From an uncultured Bacteroidales bacterium (lineage in GTDB: Bacteria; Bacteroidota; Bacteroidia; Bacteroidales; Muribaculaceae): 64,000 nt of DNA. Position 1 is the stretch's first letter. Each line of letters begins with the position of its first letter. The notes under the pieces were generated by a model. The model worked only from the letters and a program-made list of their open reading frames with translations. It searched no databases and was not told where the DNA came from. Both the position numbers and the translations under genes were made by a program. Shown here one piece after another: positions 1 through 9,243 of this stretch. The stretch spans positions 1-64,000 of the forward strand of contig CACYVC010000016.1 in assembly GCA_902777835.1 (NCBI GenBank). Direction: 5' to 3'.

Positions 1-1
1 T

Positions 2-658
2 CTTTATGACTATCTCTTGGGCAATGTGCCGAGTGGCGATGAGCATGAGTACGTTGACCTGGGCCTGCCCAGTGGCACGCTGTGGGCGAAGACTAACGTA
101 GGAGCCGATAGTCCCGAGGACTATGACGACTACTTCGCTTGGGGCGAGATCGCTCCCAAGGACACATACAATGAATACGACTATCTGTGGTACGAAGCCA
201 TCGAATTCGGCGGCGATTACTTATACAAGATAACGAAATATAGTACTGATAGTGACCATGGCTATAACGGTTTTGTGGATAACAAGACCGAGCTTGACGC
301 TGGAGATGATGCCGCCACTGCCAACTGGGGACCAGGGTGGTGCATGCCATCAAATAACCAGTTTCAAGAGTTGATTGATAACTGCACATCGCAGTGGACG
401 ACTGTGAATGGAGTTAACGGCAGGATGTTCACCAGCAACATCAATGGCGCGACGCTGTTCTTTCCTGCCATCGGCTACTGCTGGGGTGGCGGGCAATACA
501 ACGTAGGTACGCGTGGAATCTATGGATCGCGCACGCTCCGCGTTGAGTCTCCCAATTTTGCCTACCACTTGAGTTTCGATTCTGGCAGCGTGTATTGTGA
601 CGGCAACAACTTCGCCCGTTACTATGGTCTGAGCGTGCGGGCTGTGCGTGTGCCATAG
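2..658 (+). CDS. FISUMP-like surface protein, C-terminal part only
   Basis: The frame is open to the left edge, so only the last ~218 residues are visible. The opening segment, with VDLGLPSGTLWA, NVGA and DYFAWGE, is the pattern of Bacteroidetes proteins annotated as Fibrobacter succinogenes major paralogous (FISUMP/DUF1566-like) domain proteins. A later stretch with GWCMPS and the terminal GLSVRAVRV also fits that family, whose members are usually secreted or surface proteins of unknown function. The N-terminus, any signal peptide and the full length lie outside the window. Two hairpins follow the stop, the second with a T-run, so transcription appears to end before dnaK. Family assignment is from memory of the motif; function is unknown. 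Confidence 0.7.
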   Translation, partial: LYDYLLGNVPSGDEHEYVDLGLPSGTLWAKTNVGADSPEDYDDYFAWGEIAPKDTYNEYDYLWYEAIEFGGDYLYKITKYSTDSDHGYNGFVDNKTELDAGDDAATANWGPGWCMPSNNQFQELIDNCTSQWTTVNGVNGRMFTSNINGATLFFPAIGYCWGGGQYNVGTRGIYGSRTLRVESPNFAYHLSFDSGSVYCDGNNFARYYGLSVRAVRVP

Positions 659-664
659 AATTAA

Positions 665-685
665 TGCCATTTATGAGAAATGGCA
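665..685 (+). other. perfect 8-bp hairpin after the FISUMP-like gene
   Basis: TGCCATTT, a 5-base loop and AAATGGCA form a perfect stem starting seven bases after the stop codon. It lacks a T-run and stands directly before the T-run hairpin at 692-716, so it may protect the mRNA 3' end or assist termination. Confidence 0.5.
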
Positions 686-691
686 CAAAAA

Positions 692-716
692 TGTCCTCAA
701 TTTGAGGGCATTTTTT
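692..716 (+). terminator. intrinsic terminator of the FISUMP-like gene
   Basis: Stem TGTCCTCAA / TTGAGGGCA with one G-T pair, followed immediately by TTTTTT. Confidence 0.75.
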
Positions 717-767
717 GTATGTTTATTTGCCACATACCTTGACTTATTATGTGTTAAAATGTGACAT

Positions 768-786
768 GGTGGCAGTTTTTGCCACC
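768..786 (+). other. 7-bp hairpin upstream of dnaK
   Basis: GGTGGCA, loop GTTTT, TGCCACC: a perfect stem about 40 bases before the putative dnaK promoter. It has no clean T-run. It could be a backup terminator or an operator; it is not a CIRCE element, whose arms would be TTAGCACTC / GAGTGCTAA. Confidence 0.4.
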
Positions 787-825
787 TATTTATATTTTGC
801 TTTCCCAAAAGTGTCATTAAAAAGA

Positions 826-841
826 TTGGCACGGAATTTGT
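826..841 (+). promoter_or_regulatory. possible sigma-54-like -24/-12 promoter of dnaK
   Basis: TTGGCACGGAATTTGT resembles the sigma-54 consensus TGGCACG-N4-TTGC. The GG (828-829) and the terminal G (840) have exactly the -24/-12 spacing, but the -12 dinucleotide is GT rather than GC. No TAnnTTTG vegetative box is visible between here and the start codon. Sequence-only inference. Confidence 0.35.
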
Positions 842-913
842 TTAATTGCGAGGTGAAGTTTCGCGAAAAGCGAAGATAAAGTAGAATTTAACAACAAAAA
901 AATAAATACAATT

Positions 914-2857
914 ATGGGAAAAATTATTGGTATTGACTTGGGAACAACTAACTCTTGTGTATCGGTACTCGAAGGCAAGAATCCTGTTGTAATTCCTAAC
1001 AGTGAAGGCCGCAACACCACCCCTAGCGTGGTGGCTTTTGTTGACGGTGGTGAACGAAAAGTGGGTGACCCTGCCAAGCGACAGGCTATCACCAATCCTA
1101 CTCGTACAGTCTATTCAATCAAGCGTTTCATGGGTGAGACCTATGACCAGACTATGAAAGAGACCGAGCGAGTCCCTTATAAAGTTGTGAATAATGGCAG
1201 CAATCAACCTCGTGTTGAGATTGATGGCCGTCAATACACACCTCAAGAGATCTCGGCAATGATTCTGCAGAAGATGAAGAAGACCGCCGAGGACTATCTT
1301 GGAACAACAGTTACTGATGCTGTTATCACCGTTCCTGCCTATTTTAATGACTCGCAACGCAAGGCAACTAAAGAGGCTGGCGAAATCGCCGGATTGAATG
1401 TACAGCGCATCGTTAACGAGCCAACAGCTGCCGCTCTAGCTTATGGTCTAGACAAAGATCAAAACGACAAACGTATTGCTGTGTTTGACCTTGGTGGTGG
1501 TACATTTGATATTTCTATCCTTGAATTGGGTGATGGCGTGTTTGAGGTTAAATCAACCAACGGTGACACTCACCTTGGTGGCGATGACTTCGACCAGCGC
1601 ATCATTAATTGGCTGGCAGAAGAGTTCCAGCGTGACGAGGGCATTGACCTTCGCAAGGACCCAATGGCATTGCAGCGTTTGAAAGAGGCTGCTGAGAAGG
1701 CAAAGATTGAGCTTTCAAGCTCGATGAGCACCGAGATTAACTTGCCTTATATCATGCCAGTTAACGGAATTCCCAAGCACTTGGTAAAGACATTGAGCCG
1801 CGCTAAGTTTGAGCAACTTTGCGACGACCTAATCCAGAGCACTATCAAGCCATGCGAGCAGGCTTTGCGCGATGCAAATCTGAGTCCAAGCGACATCAAC
1901 GAGGTGATCCTCGTGGGCGGTTCTACTCGTATTCCTGCTATCCAGCAGATTGTGGAGCGCTTCTTTGGTAAGGCTCCTTCTAAGGGCGTGAACCCCGATG
2001 AGGTAGTTGCAGTGGGTGCTGCAATTCAAGGTGGCGTGCTTAGCGGTGACGTGAAAGACGTGCTGCTGCTCGATGTTGTGCCTCTGAGCGTGGGTATTGA
2101 GACATTAGGCGGCGTTATGACTAAGCTTATTGATGCCAATACTACTATTCCAACCCGCAAGAGCCAGGTGTTCTCAACTGCAGCCGACAATCAACCTAGT
2201 GTGGAAATTCACGTGTTGCAAGGTGAGCGTCCTATGGCACGCGACTGCAAGACCTTGGGTATGTTCCACCTCGATGGCATAGCGCCTGCACCTCGTGGTA
2301 TTCCTCAGATTGAGGTGACATTTGAGGTTGATGCTAACGGCATCATGAACGTTAGCGCAAAGGATAAAGCTACTGGCAAGGAGCAGAGTATCCGTATCGA
2401 AGCATCTAGCGGACTTAGTGACGCTGAGATTCAGCGCATGAAGGACGAAGCTACTGCCAACGCAGCCGCCGATGCCAAGGAGAAAGAGCGCATCGACAAG
2501 ATCAACCAAGCCGACGCGATGATTTTCCAAACAGAGAAGAGTCTGAAAGACCTAGGTGACAAGCTTCCTGCCGACAAGAAGAGCCAGATTGAGACTGCCT
2601 TAGGTAAACTCAAAGAGGCTCATAAGAACCAAGACATTGACGCTATTGACGTTGCAATGAAGGAGCTTGAGACAATTTTCCATGAGGCTTCGCAGCAGAT
2701 GTATAATCAAGCTGGTGGTGCACAAGGCGGACCTCAGCCTGGCGCAGGCTTCGATCCGGGCGCTGCAGGATTTGGCGGAACAAACCCAGGTGCAGGCCCT
2801 CAAGGAGGAAATCCGGGCGGCGACGGTGCTCAAGACATTCCTTATGAGGAGGTATAA
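914..2857 (+). CDS. dnaK: chaperone DnaK (Hsp70)
   Basis: ATP-dependent Hsp70 chaperone that binds exposed hydrophobic segments of cytosolic proteins with DnaJ and GrpE. At 647 residues it has the normal bacterial length. The nucleotide-binding domain shows LGTTNS (9-14), the [12 protein letters not shown] segment (about 167-178) and phosphate loop [10 protein letters not shown] (191-200). The interdomain linker VLLLDV is at 383-388, followed by the substrate-binding domain. The tail is Gly/Pro-rich and ends DIPYEEV, matching the conserved bacterial EEV-type terminus. No dnaJ or grpE lies beside it here. A hairpin with a T-run follows the gene, so it is probably monocistronic. Confidence 0.98.
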   Translation: MGKIIGIDLGTTNSCVSVLEGKNPVVIPNSEGRNTTPSVVAFVDGGERKVGDPAKRQAITNPTRTVYSIKRFMGETYDQTMKETERVPYKVVNNGSNQPRVEIDGRQYTPQEISAMILQKMKKTAEDYLGTTVTDAVITVPAYFNDSQRKATKEAGEIAGLNVQRIVNEPTAAALAYGLDKDQNDKRIAVFDLGGGTFDISILELGDGVFEVKSTNGDTHLGGDDFDQRIINWLAEEFQRDEGIDLRKDPMALQRLKEAAEKAKIELSSSMSTEINLPYIMPVNGIPKHLVKTLSRAKFEQLCDDLIQSTIKPCEQALRDANLSPSDINEVILVGGSTRIPAIQQIVERFFGKAPSKGVNPDEVVAVGAAIQGGVLSGDVKDVLLLDVVPLSVGIETLGGVMTKLIDANTTIPTRKSQVFSTAADNQPSVEIHVLQGERPMARDCKTLGMFHLDGIAPAPRGIPQIEVTFEVDANGIMNVSAKDKATGKEQSIRIEASSGLSDAEIQRMKDEATANAAADAKEKERIDKINQADAMIFQTEKSLKDLGDKLPADKKSQIETALGKLKEAHKNQDIDAIDVAMKELETIFHEASQQMYNQAGGAQGGPQPGAGFDPGAAGFGGTNPGAGPQGGNPGGDGAQDIPYEEV

Positions 2858-2875
2858 AACTCTCTAATTTAATAT

Positions 2876-2917
2876 TGGGTCCCATGACACCTGATGATGC
2901 CATGGGGCTCATCTTTT
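2876..2917 (+). terminator. dnaK terminator
   Basis: Eleven-base stem TGGGTCCCATG / CATGGGGCTCA containing two G-T pairs, followed by TCTTTTT. Confidence 0.65.
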
Positions 2918-3042
2918 TCAGGCAAGTATGAAATAAAAAGTAAAATGCCTTTCTTTTCATTTTGTGTTTCAGCGTATTTGTTGTAAATTTTGATAAATTA
3001 CGCAGCCTTTAGGAAATAATAATGAAAAACTTTGCTTTTCAT

Positions 3043-3073
3043 TTTGTAATTCAATGGATTTGCAGTAATTTTG
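3043..3073 (+). promoter_or_regulatory. vegetative promoter of tig
   Basis: TTTG (3043-3046), exactly 19 bases, then TAATTTTG (3066-3073): a perfect Bacteroidetes primary-sigma promoter (-33 TTTG, -7 TAnnTTTG), 58 bases before the tig start. Confidence 0.8.
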
Positions 3074-3131
3074 CACGCTCAAAATAAAAAACGAGAAAAT
3101 TTATTGCAATAAAATACTTATAAAGAAAGAA

Positions 3132-4484
3132 ATGAACGTAACATTAGACAAGACCGGTAACGTGACAGGTGTGCTCACGATATCGTTAGTTGAAGAAGAT
3201 TATCAAGCCGAAGTTAAGAAGCAATTATCACATCTTGGTCGCGTGCGTCCTATCAAGGGTTTTAGACCAGGTCATGTGCCCGCATCGTTGCTGAAGAAGC
3301 ATTATGGTGGTCAAGTAACAGCCGAGGTGGTTGACGACATTGTTAGCCGTGAGTTGAGCAATTACATCCGCAATAACAATATAGACTTGCTTGGCGAGCC
3401 AATGCTGTCGAAAGACACTAAGGTTGATTTGGTCAACGAGAAAGATTTCTCTTTTAAGTTTGATCTCGGTTTTGCTCCTGAGTTTGAACTCAAGCTTGAC
3501 AAGCGCGTGAAAGTGCCTTACTACAACATAGAAGTAAGCCAGGAGATGATCGATAAGCAGAATGAGGCCTATAAGAAGCGTTTTGGCACTCAGGTTCCTG
3601 GAGAAGTATCTACCGAGGAGGCATTGCTGCGTGGTTCACTGACCGAGCTTAACGAGGATGGCACCGTGAAGGAAGACGGTATCAAAGTTGAGAGAACTAT
3701 CATCTCTCCAAAATATTTGAAAGATGATGCAGAAAAAGCCAAATTGATTGGCCTCAAAGTTGACGATGAAGTTACCTTCAATCCCAATAAAGCTGCTGGT
3801 GGCAATATCACCGAGTTGGCTGCTATGCTTGCAGTTGATAAGGATAAAGCCGATGTCAAGAGCGACTTCACATTCAAGGTTGGCGAAATCCTAGTTAATA
3901 AGGATGCCGAGATGGGTCAAGAGTTCTTTGATATGGTACTTGGCAAAGATGTCGCAAAGAACGAGGATGATTATTTTGCTAAGATTAAAGAGATGCTTGC
4001 TGGACAGTTGAAGAGCGACAGCAACTATCGCTTCACTATTGACGCAGAGGCTGTTCTCAAAAAGAAAGTAGGTGACCTTGAGCTTCCTGACGAGTTCTTG
4101 AAACAATACCTTCTCTCAACTAACAAAGATGCCGATGCGGCTAAGATTGAGGAAGAATATCCACGCACCCGCGAGGAGATTGTTTGGCAACTTATTAAAG
4201 AGAAAATTGCAAAGGCCTACGACGTGAAAATCGAGAAAGAAGACATGATGCGTCTGGCTCGCATTTTTGCTGCCCAGCAGTTTGCACAGTATGGCATTGG
4301 CAATGTGTCCGATGAGACACTTGACCGCTATGCTGGTGAGTTGATGGAGAACAAGGACTATGCCAAGGAGATTACCCGCCGTGCTTTTGAGGACAAAGTT
4401 TATGCAACAATTCGTGACAACGTATCACTGAACGAAAAGAGCGTGACTGTTGAGGAATTCAACAAGCTTTTTGAGGGAAAATAA
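3132..4484 (+). CDS. tig: trigger factor
   Basis: Ribosome-associated chaperone that meets nascent chains at the exit tunnel. It has 450 residues, a usual length. The N-terminal ribosome-binding domain carries the signature GFRPGHVP (43-50). The C-terminal part (about 250-450) is charged and helical as in the family's chaperone arms. The central region (about 150-245), where the FKBP-type PPIase domain normally sits, is hard to recognise and may be degenerate. The gene stands between dnaK and clpP-clpX; tig-clpP-clpX is a widely conserved order. It has its own promoter and terminator, so it is a separate transcription unit. Confidence 0.93.
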   Translation: MNVTLDKTGNVTGVLTISLVEEDYQAEVKKQLSHLGRVRPIKGFRPGHVPASLLKKHYGGQVTAEVVDDIVSRELSNYIRNNNIDLLGEPMLSKDTKVDLVNEKDFSFKFDLGFAPEFELKLDKRVKVPYYNIEVSQEMIDKQNEAYKKRFGTQVPGEVSTEEALLRGSLTELNEDGTVKEDGIKVERTIISPKYLKDDAEKAKLIGLKVDDEVTFNPNKAAGGNITELAAMLAVDKDKADVKSDFTFKVGEILVNKDAEMGQEFFDMVLGKDVAKNEDDYFAKIKEMLAGQLKSDSNYRFTIDAEAVLKKKVGDLELPDEFLKQYLLSTNKDADAAKIEEEYPRTREEIVWQLIKEKIAKAYDVKIEKEDMMRLARIFAAQQFAQYGIGNVSDETLDRYAGELMENKDYAKEITRRAFEDKVYATIRDNVSLNEKSVTVEEFNKLFEGK

Positions 4485-4503
4485 AAAGCATAAATATCTT
4501 TTG

Positions 4504-4543
4504 ATGTGTGGCAATTCAGTTAAGTTGCCACACATTCTTTTTT
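4504..4543 (+). terminator. tig terminator
   Basis: Perfect 11-base stem ATGTGTGGCAA / TTGCCACACAT followed by TCTTTTTT. Confidence 0.85.
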
Positions 4544-4653
4544 AATGTGCAGATGATTTCGCCTTTGATGTAATGCGACTCAAGCTGTCGTCAATAAATC
4601 GAGTTGTTCAAACCATATTTTTTGTGAAATATCCTTTAAAAATAAGGATGAAA

Positions 4654-4685
4654 GTTGTATAAATGAGAAAAAATTACTATCTTTG
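4654..4685 (+). promoter_or_regulatory. promoter of clpP-clpX
   Basis: GTTG (4654-4657), 20 bases, TATCTTTG (4678-4685). The TTG closing the -7 box is in frame with clpP, but transcription would begin downstream of it, so it cannot be the start codon. Confidence 0.7.
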
Positions 4686-4715
4686 AAAATAAAAAACATC
4701 AAAACAATAAATAAA

Positions 4716-5390
4716 ATGAAAAACGACTTTAGAAATTTTGCAGTAAACCATTTAGGAATGAATGGCTTAGCGCTAGACCAGTATGCTCAGTCAACTATTG
4801 AGAGCAATTTCATTTCACCAACAATCATTGAAGAACGCAAGTTGAATGTTGCTCAGATGGACGTGTTCTCTCGTCTGATGATGGACCGCATCATTTTCTT
4901 GGGCACTCAGATTGACGATTATACCGCCAATGTTATTCAGGCCCAGTTGCTTTATCTCGACAGTGCCGACCCTGGTAAAGATGTTTCAATCTATATCAAC
5001 TCGCCTGGTGGTTCGGTTTATGCTGGTCTTGGTATATATGACACTATGCAGTATATCTCTAGTGATGTTACCACCATTTGTACAGGCATGGCAGCGTCGA
5101 TGGCTGCAATCCTGCTTGTCGCTGGCGAGAAGGGCAAGCGCTATGCGCTCAAGCACAGCCGCGTTATGATTCATCAGCCCATGGGCGGCATTCAAGGTCA
5201 AGCATCTGACATTGAGATTACAGCGCGCGAGATTCAGAAACTCAAGGAAGAGCTGTATAATATAATTTCTACACATTCGGGTCAGCCTTATGACAAGGTG
5301 TATGCCGATAGTGACCGAGACTACTGGATGACGTCTCAGGAAGCCTTAGACTATGGTATGATTGATAAGGTGCTAGAGAAGGCGAAATAA
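4716..5390 (+). CDS. clpP: ATP-dependent Clp protease, proteolytic subunit
   Basis: Serine peptidase subunit of the ClpXP protease, forming a double-heptamer chamber in the cytosol. It has 224 residues from ATG 4716, chosen because the longer in-frame TTG at 4683 lies inside the -7 box. The catalytic triad is visible with the classic spacing: Ser128 in GMAASMAA, His153 in MIHQPMGG and Asp202 in DRDYWM (25 and 49 residues apart, as in E. coli). The N-terminus is longer than in E. coli and may include a propeptide. clpX follows after 25 bases, so the two are co-transcribed. Confidence 0.96.
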   Translation: MKNDFRNFAVNHLGMNGLALDQYAQSTIESNFISPTIIEERKLNVAQMDVFSRLMMDRIIFLGTQIDDYTANVIQAQLLYLDSADPGKDVSIYINSPGGSVYAGLGIYDTMQYISSDVTTICTGMAASMAAILLVAGEKGKRYALKHSRVMIHQPMGGIQGQASDIEITAREIQKLKEELYNIISTHSGQPYDKVYADSDRDYWMTSQEALDYGMIDKVLEKAK

Positions 5391-5415
5391 GAAAGTTGAA
5401 TTATAAATATCGTTT

Positions 5416-6657
5416 ATGGCAAAAAAAGAAACGATGAGATGCGACTTTTGCGGTCGCAGTCAGCGCGAGGTGGACCTGCTCATCCCTGGGTTGAACGGGT
5501 TCATCTGCAATGAGTGTGCCGAGAAAGCCAACGAAATTTCTAAAGAGTATCTAGGCAAGATGCAAGAGAGCGTGCTCAGCGACTTGAACTTGCAAGAACT
5601 TCCTAAACCTCAAGAGATTAAAGAATATCTTGACCAGTATGTGATAGGTCAGGAGAGTGCCAAGAAGTATCTCTCGGTGGCTGTTTATAACCACTACAAA
5701 CGCTTGTCGCAAAGCAAGGATGATGTTGATATAGAGAAGTCAAATATTATTATCGTGGGCCCAACAGGAACAGGTAAAACTTTGCTTGCAAAGACCATTG
5801 CCAAGTTGCTTAAGGTGCCTTTTGCCATTGTTGATGCTACGGTGCTTACCGAGGCAGGTTATGTGGGCGAAGATATAGAGAGTCTGCTCGTGAGATTGCT
5901 TGCTGCCTGCGATTATAATGTTAAGGAAGCAGAGCGCGGTATTGTATTCATTGATGAAATCGACAAGATTGCCCGTAAAAGCGATAATCCTTCCATCACT
6001 CGCGACGTCAGCGGCGAGGGAGTGCAGCAAGGATTGCTCAAGTTGCTTGAGGGCTCTGTTGTGAATGTGCCACCTCAAGGTGGTCGCAAGCATCCTGAGC
6101 AGAAGATGATACCAGTTGACACTAAGAACATATTGTTCATCTGTGGCGGTGCCTTTGAAGGCATTGAGCGCAAAATTGCTCTGCGCCTCAATACCCATGT
6201 GGTGGGATATGGCGCTGGCAATCATGTGAGCAAAGCCGAACAAGACAAACTATTGCATTATGTTGCTCCTCAAGACTTGCGTTCCTATGGGTTGATACCC
6301 GAGATCATAGGCCGCTTGCCAATAGTTACTAATCTTGAACCTCTTGACCGTGATGCCTTGCGTCGCATCTTGGTGGAGCCCAAAAATGCTATTGTTCGGC
6401 AATATGAGAAGTTGATGCTCATGGACGGTATCACATTTAGTGTTACTGACGAGGCTCTTGATTTTGTGGTTGACAAGGCAATAGAGTACAAATTAGGCGC
6501 TCGAGGGTTGCGTTCGATATTTGAGACCATCATGATGGACGTGATGTATAGTTACCCCTCAACTAAAAAGAAGAAATTTGAGCTCACTTTAGATTACGCT
6601 CGCGAGCAACTCGACAAGTCGAATTTGGATAAAATGCTCACGCTCGGAAATTCTTGA
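5416..6657 (+). CDS. clpX: ATP-dependent Clp protease, ATP-binding subunit ClpX
   Basis: AAA+ unfoldase that recognises substrates and feeds them into ClpP. It has 413 residues. The N-terminal zinc-binding domain has Cys9, Cys12, Cys31 and Cys34. Walker A GPTGTGKT is at 115-122 and Walker B VFIDE at 177-181; the following [14 protein letters not shown] segment and the sensor-2 motif GARGLR are typical. It lies 25 bases after clpP under the same promoter. Confidence 0.97.
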   Translation: MAKKETMRCDFCGRSQREVDLLIPGLNGFICNECAEKANEISKEYLGKMQESVLSDLNLQELPKPQEIKEYLDQYVIGQESAKKYLSVAVYNHYKRLSQSKDDVDIEKSNIIIVGPTGTGKTLLAKTIAKLLKVPFAIVDATVLTEAGYVGEDIESLLVRLLAACDYNVKEAERGIVFIDEIDKIARKSDNPSITRDVSGEGVQQGLLKLLEGSVVNVPPQGGRKHPEQKMIPVDTKNILFICGGAFEGIERKIALRLNTHVVGYGAGNHVSKAEQDKLLHYVAPQDLRSYGLIPEIIGRLPIVTNLEPLDRDALRRILVEPKNAIVRQYEKLMLMDGITFSVTDEALDFVVDKAIEYKLGARGLRSIFETIMMDVMYSYPSTKKKKFELTLDYAREQLDKSNLDKMLTLGNS

Positions 6658-6756
6658 GCAAGCTCTACATTCACTCGCTTAATCGCATTTTTTGCAATAA
6701 TTTCATTATCGCTATAAAAAAACATGATTAATTTTCGCTAATTGAAAAATATTCTT

Positions 6757-6764
6757 TATATTTG
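6757..6764 (+). promoter_or_regulatory. -7 box of recQ
   Basis: TATATTTG, 37 bases before ATG 6802. The -33 region (TTTTCG around 6732-6737) is only weakly TTTG-like. Confidence 0.5.
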
Positions 6765-6801
6765 TAACGAAAAATCAGAAACCCGAAAAATCCTTAAGAC
6801 T

Positions 6802-8976
6802 ATGGCAGATAGAAATCAATTGGTGGCAACGCTGAAGAAATACTTTGGTTTTGACACATTTAAGGGTCAGCAGGAGCAAATTATGCTGAGCCTTATCGAG
6901 GAGCACGATACTTTTGTGCTCATGCCCACAGGGGGTGGCAAATCGCTTTGCTACCAGTTGCCATCTTTGCTGATGGAGGGAACTGCTATAGTAATATCTC
7001 CACTCATCTCACTGATGAAGAATCAGGTTGACGCAATGCGCAACTTTAGCGATGAAGACGGCATTGCACACTTCCTGAACTCTTCTCTCAACAGACAGGC
7101 CATTGATCAGGTTAAGGAAGATATTTTAGAAGGAAAGACCAAACTGCTCTATGTTGCTCCTGAATCATTGACAAAGGAAGACAATTTAGAGTTCTTCAAA
7201 AGCGTGAAGATTTCGTTCTATGCCATCGACGAGGCGCACTGTATCTCGGAATGGGGACATGACTTCCGCCCTGAATACCGTCGCATCCGTCATTTTATCA
7301 ATGAAATAGGTGTGAGGCCGATAATTGCGTTGACTGCGACAGCCACATCAAAGGTCCAGCACGATATCCAGAAGAACTTGGGAATAATGGACGCCAATGT
7401 GTTTAAGTCGTCCTTCAACCGTACTAATCTATATTATGAGGTAAGACCCAAAACCAAAGATGTAGATAAAGACATTATCAAGTACATTAAAACTATGCCC
7501 GGCAAATCGGGCATCATCTATTGCTTAAGTCGCAAAAAAGTTGAGGAATTGGCAACTACGCTCAGGGTTAACGACATTAAGGCGCTTGCATATCATGCTG
7601 GCATGGACAGTGCCACACGCTCGGCCAACCAAGATGCTTTCTTGTTGGAGGATGTGGACGTTATTGTGGCAACAATAGCATTTGGCATGGGCATCGACAA
7701 GCCCGATGTTAGATTTGTGATTCATTATGATATACCTAAGAGCCTTGAAGGGTATTATCAAGAAACGGGCCGTGCAGGTCGTGACGGTGGCGAAGGGCAA
7801 TGCATCACTTTTTATGCTCAAAAAGACCTTGACAAACTGCGCAAGTTCATGCAAGGCAAACCTGTTGCCGAGCAGGAAATTGGTAAGCAGTTGCTGGCTG
7901 AGACAGCATCCTATGCCGAGACTTCGGTGTGCCGTCGCAAGACTTTGTTGCACTACTTTGGCGAAGAGTATAAAGAGGATAATTGTCACAATTGTGACAA
8001 CTGTCTGCACCCACGCAAGCGCATTGAGGCTTGTGCCGAGCTGTGTGATGCCCTTGAGACCATCATTAAACTGAAAGAGAAGTTCAAGGCCGACCATGTG
8101 ATAGATGTCATGACTGGTGAGCTCACCAATGAGGTGAAGTCTTATCTCCACGACAGCATTGACATGTTTGGATGCCAAAAGGACAAGAGCCCCAAGTTCT
8201 TGAATGCCGTTATCACACAAGGCATCATAGCTGGCTATATCGACCGCGATATAGAGAATTACGGATTGCTTAAAGTGACCAAACGAGGCAAGGAGTTCCT
8301 TGAGTCTCCATCATCGTTTATGGTTGCCGAGGATCGTGACTTCTCTGCAATAGAGGGAGAAGAGTTGCGTGGTGGAACAAGTGCCATTGACAGCGAGCTC
8401 TTCAGCATCCTCAAGAGTTTGCGCAAGAAGACCGCTTCAAAACTTCAGCTACCTCCTTACGTGATTTTCCAGGATCCATCACTCGAAGCCATGGCAACAA
8501 CTTATCCAATCACTATGGAAGAGTTGCAGAACATTCCAGGCGTGGGTGCCGGCAAGGCAAAGCGATATGGTGCAGAGTTCCTAGAAATCATTAAGCGTCA
8601 TGTCGAGGAGAATGAGATTATCCGTCCTGAGGATATGCGTGTGAGAACCGTCGCCAACAAGAGCAAGCTTAAGATTTCGTTGATACAAAGCATCGACAGG
8701 AAAGTGCCACTTCGGGATTTGGCGCAGTCGCGGGGACTGGAGTTTGACAAAATGCTTGATGAGATTGAAGCTATTGTGTATTCAGGCACTCGCATCAATA
8801 TCGATTACTGCATCCTTGAGGAGATGGATGAAGATCACATGGAAGATATCTTTGAGTATTTCAAGGAGAGCGACAGTGACCGACTCTCGGTTGCTATCGA
8901 AGAGCTTGGAGATGAATACACCGAGGAAGAAATACGCTTGGTGCGCATCAAATTCCTCAGTGAGATGGGAAACTGA
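6802..8976 (+). CDS. recQ: ATP-dependent DNA helicase RecQ
   Basis: 3'-5' superfamily 2 helicase of recombination and fork repair. It has 724 residues from ATG 6802; an in-frame TTG at 6742 lies upstream of the -7 box and was rejected. Walker A MPTGGGKS is at 41-48 and the DEAH box DEAHCISEWGHDF begins at 143. The aromatic-rich loop follows directly. The RecQ zinc-binding cysteines are visible in CRRKTLLHYFGE and CHNCDNC. An HRDC domain spans roughly 530-605, containing LQNIPGVGAGKAKRYG. About 115 further residues follow the HRDC domain and look helical. It stands alone between clpX and a repeat-filled gap. Confidence 0.95.
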   Translation: MADRNQLVATLKKYFGFDTFKGQQEQIMLSLIEEHDTFVLMPTGGGKSLCYQLPSLLMEGTAIVISPLISLMKNQVDAMRNFSDEDGIAHFLNSSLNRQAIDQVKEDILEGKTKLLYVAPESLTKEDNLEFFKSVKISFYAIDEAHCISEWGHDFRPEYRRIRHFINEIGVRPIIALTATATSKVQHDIQKNLGIMDANVFKSSFNRTNLYYEVRPKTKDVDKDIIKYIKTMPGKSGIIYCLSRKKVEELATTLRVNDIKALAYHAGMDSATRSANQDAFLLEDVDVIVATIAFGMGIDKPDVRFVIHYDIPKSLEGYYQETGRAGRDGGEGQCITFYAQKDLDKLRKFMQGKPVAEQEIGKQLLAETASYAETSVCRRKTLLHYFGEEYKEDNCHNCDNCLHPRKRIEACAELCDALETIIKLKEKFKADHVIDVMTGELTNEVKSYLHDSIDMFGCQKDKSPKFLNAVITQGIIAGYIDRDIENYGLLKVTKRGKEFLESPSSFMVAEDRDFSAIEGEELRGGTSAIDSELFSILKSLRKKTASKLQLPPYVIFQDPSLEAMATTYPITMEELQNIPGVGAGKAKRYGAEFLEIIKRHVEENEIIRPEDMRVRTVANKSKLKISLIQSIDRKVPLRDLAQSRGLEFDKMLDEIEAIVYSGTRINIDYCILEEMDEDHMEDIFEYFKESDSDRLSVAIEELGDEYTEEEIRLVRIKFLSEMGN

Positions 8977-9110
8977 TAGTTTACAGTTCACAGTTTACAG
9001 TTCATAGTTCATAGTTTGAACGAGGAACGAGTTAAGAGTTGAGAGTTGAGAGACCCTGATCCCAGAACTTCGATCCACGATCTCCGGTCCTCTTTCCACC
9101 ATTTTGCACT
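8977..9110. repeat. intergenic short-word mosaic repeat
   Basis: The recQ to PPIase gap carries five tandem variants of the 9-10 base word AGTTTACAGTTCACAGTTT, then CGAGGAACGAG, then GAGTTGAGAG units, then a segment built from CCTGATCCC, TCGATCCACG and CTTTCCACC. The same words recur in at least ten other gaps of this window. The gap is otherwise featureless apart from the AT-rich leader at 9110-9243. Confidence 0.75.
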
Positions 9111-9243
9111 TTTTTGTCGTTTAGAACCCTTGCTTTAACTAAATTTAAAAGTATAATTATAATTTCGTTTTCATAATTTCGTTATTTCTATTGTATTCAA
9201 ACAATAATAAGTAAAATAACGAAAATACTGATTATTATTTTTT

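Noticed and set aside
768-786. CIRCE operator upstream of dnaK
   Set aside because: The stem is GGTGGCA / TGCCACC with a 5-base loop, not TTAGCACTC-N9-GAGTGCTAA.
4683-4715. Extended N-terminus of clpP using TTG 4683
   Set aside because: The TTG is part of the -7 box TATCTTTG, so transcription would begin downstream of it. The same reasoning rejects longer starts for pheS (20307), kdsB (39634), rpsF (41070) and feoB (52690).
6742-6801. Extended RecQ N-terminus from TTG 6742
   Set aside because: It lies upstream of and reads through the -7 box TATATTTG; RecQ proteins align from MADRNQ at 6802.
8977-9110. Mobile element or phage remnant
   Set aside because: Repeats are short degenerate words with no terminal inverted repeats, transposase or target-site duplication.
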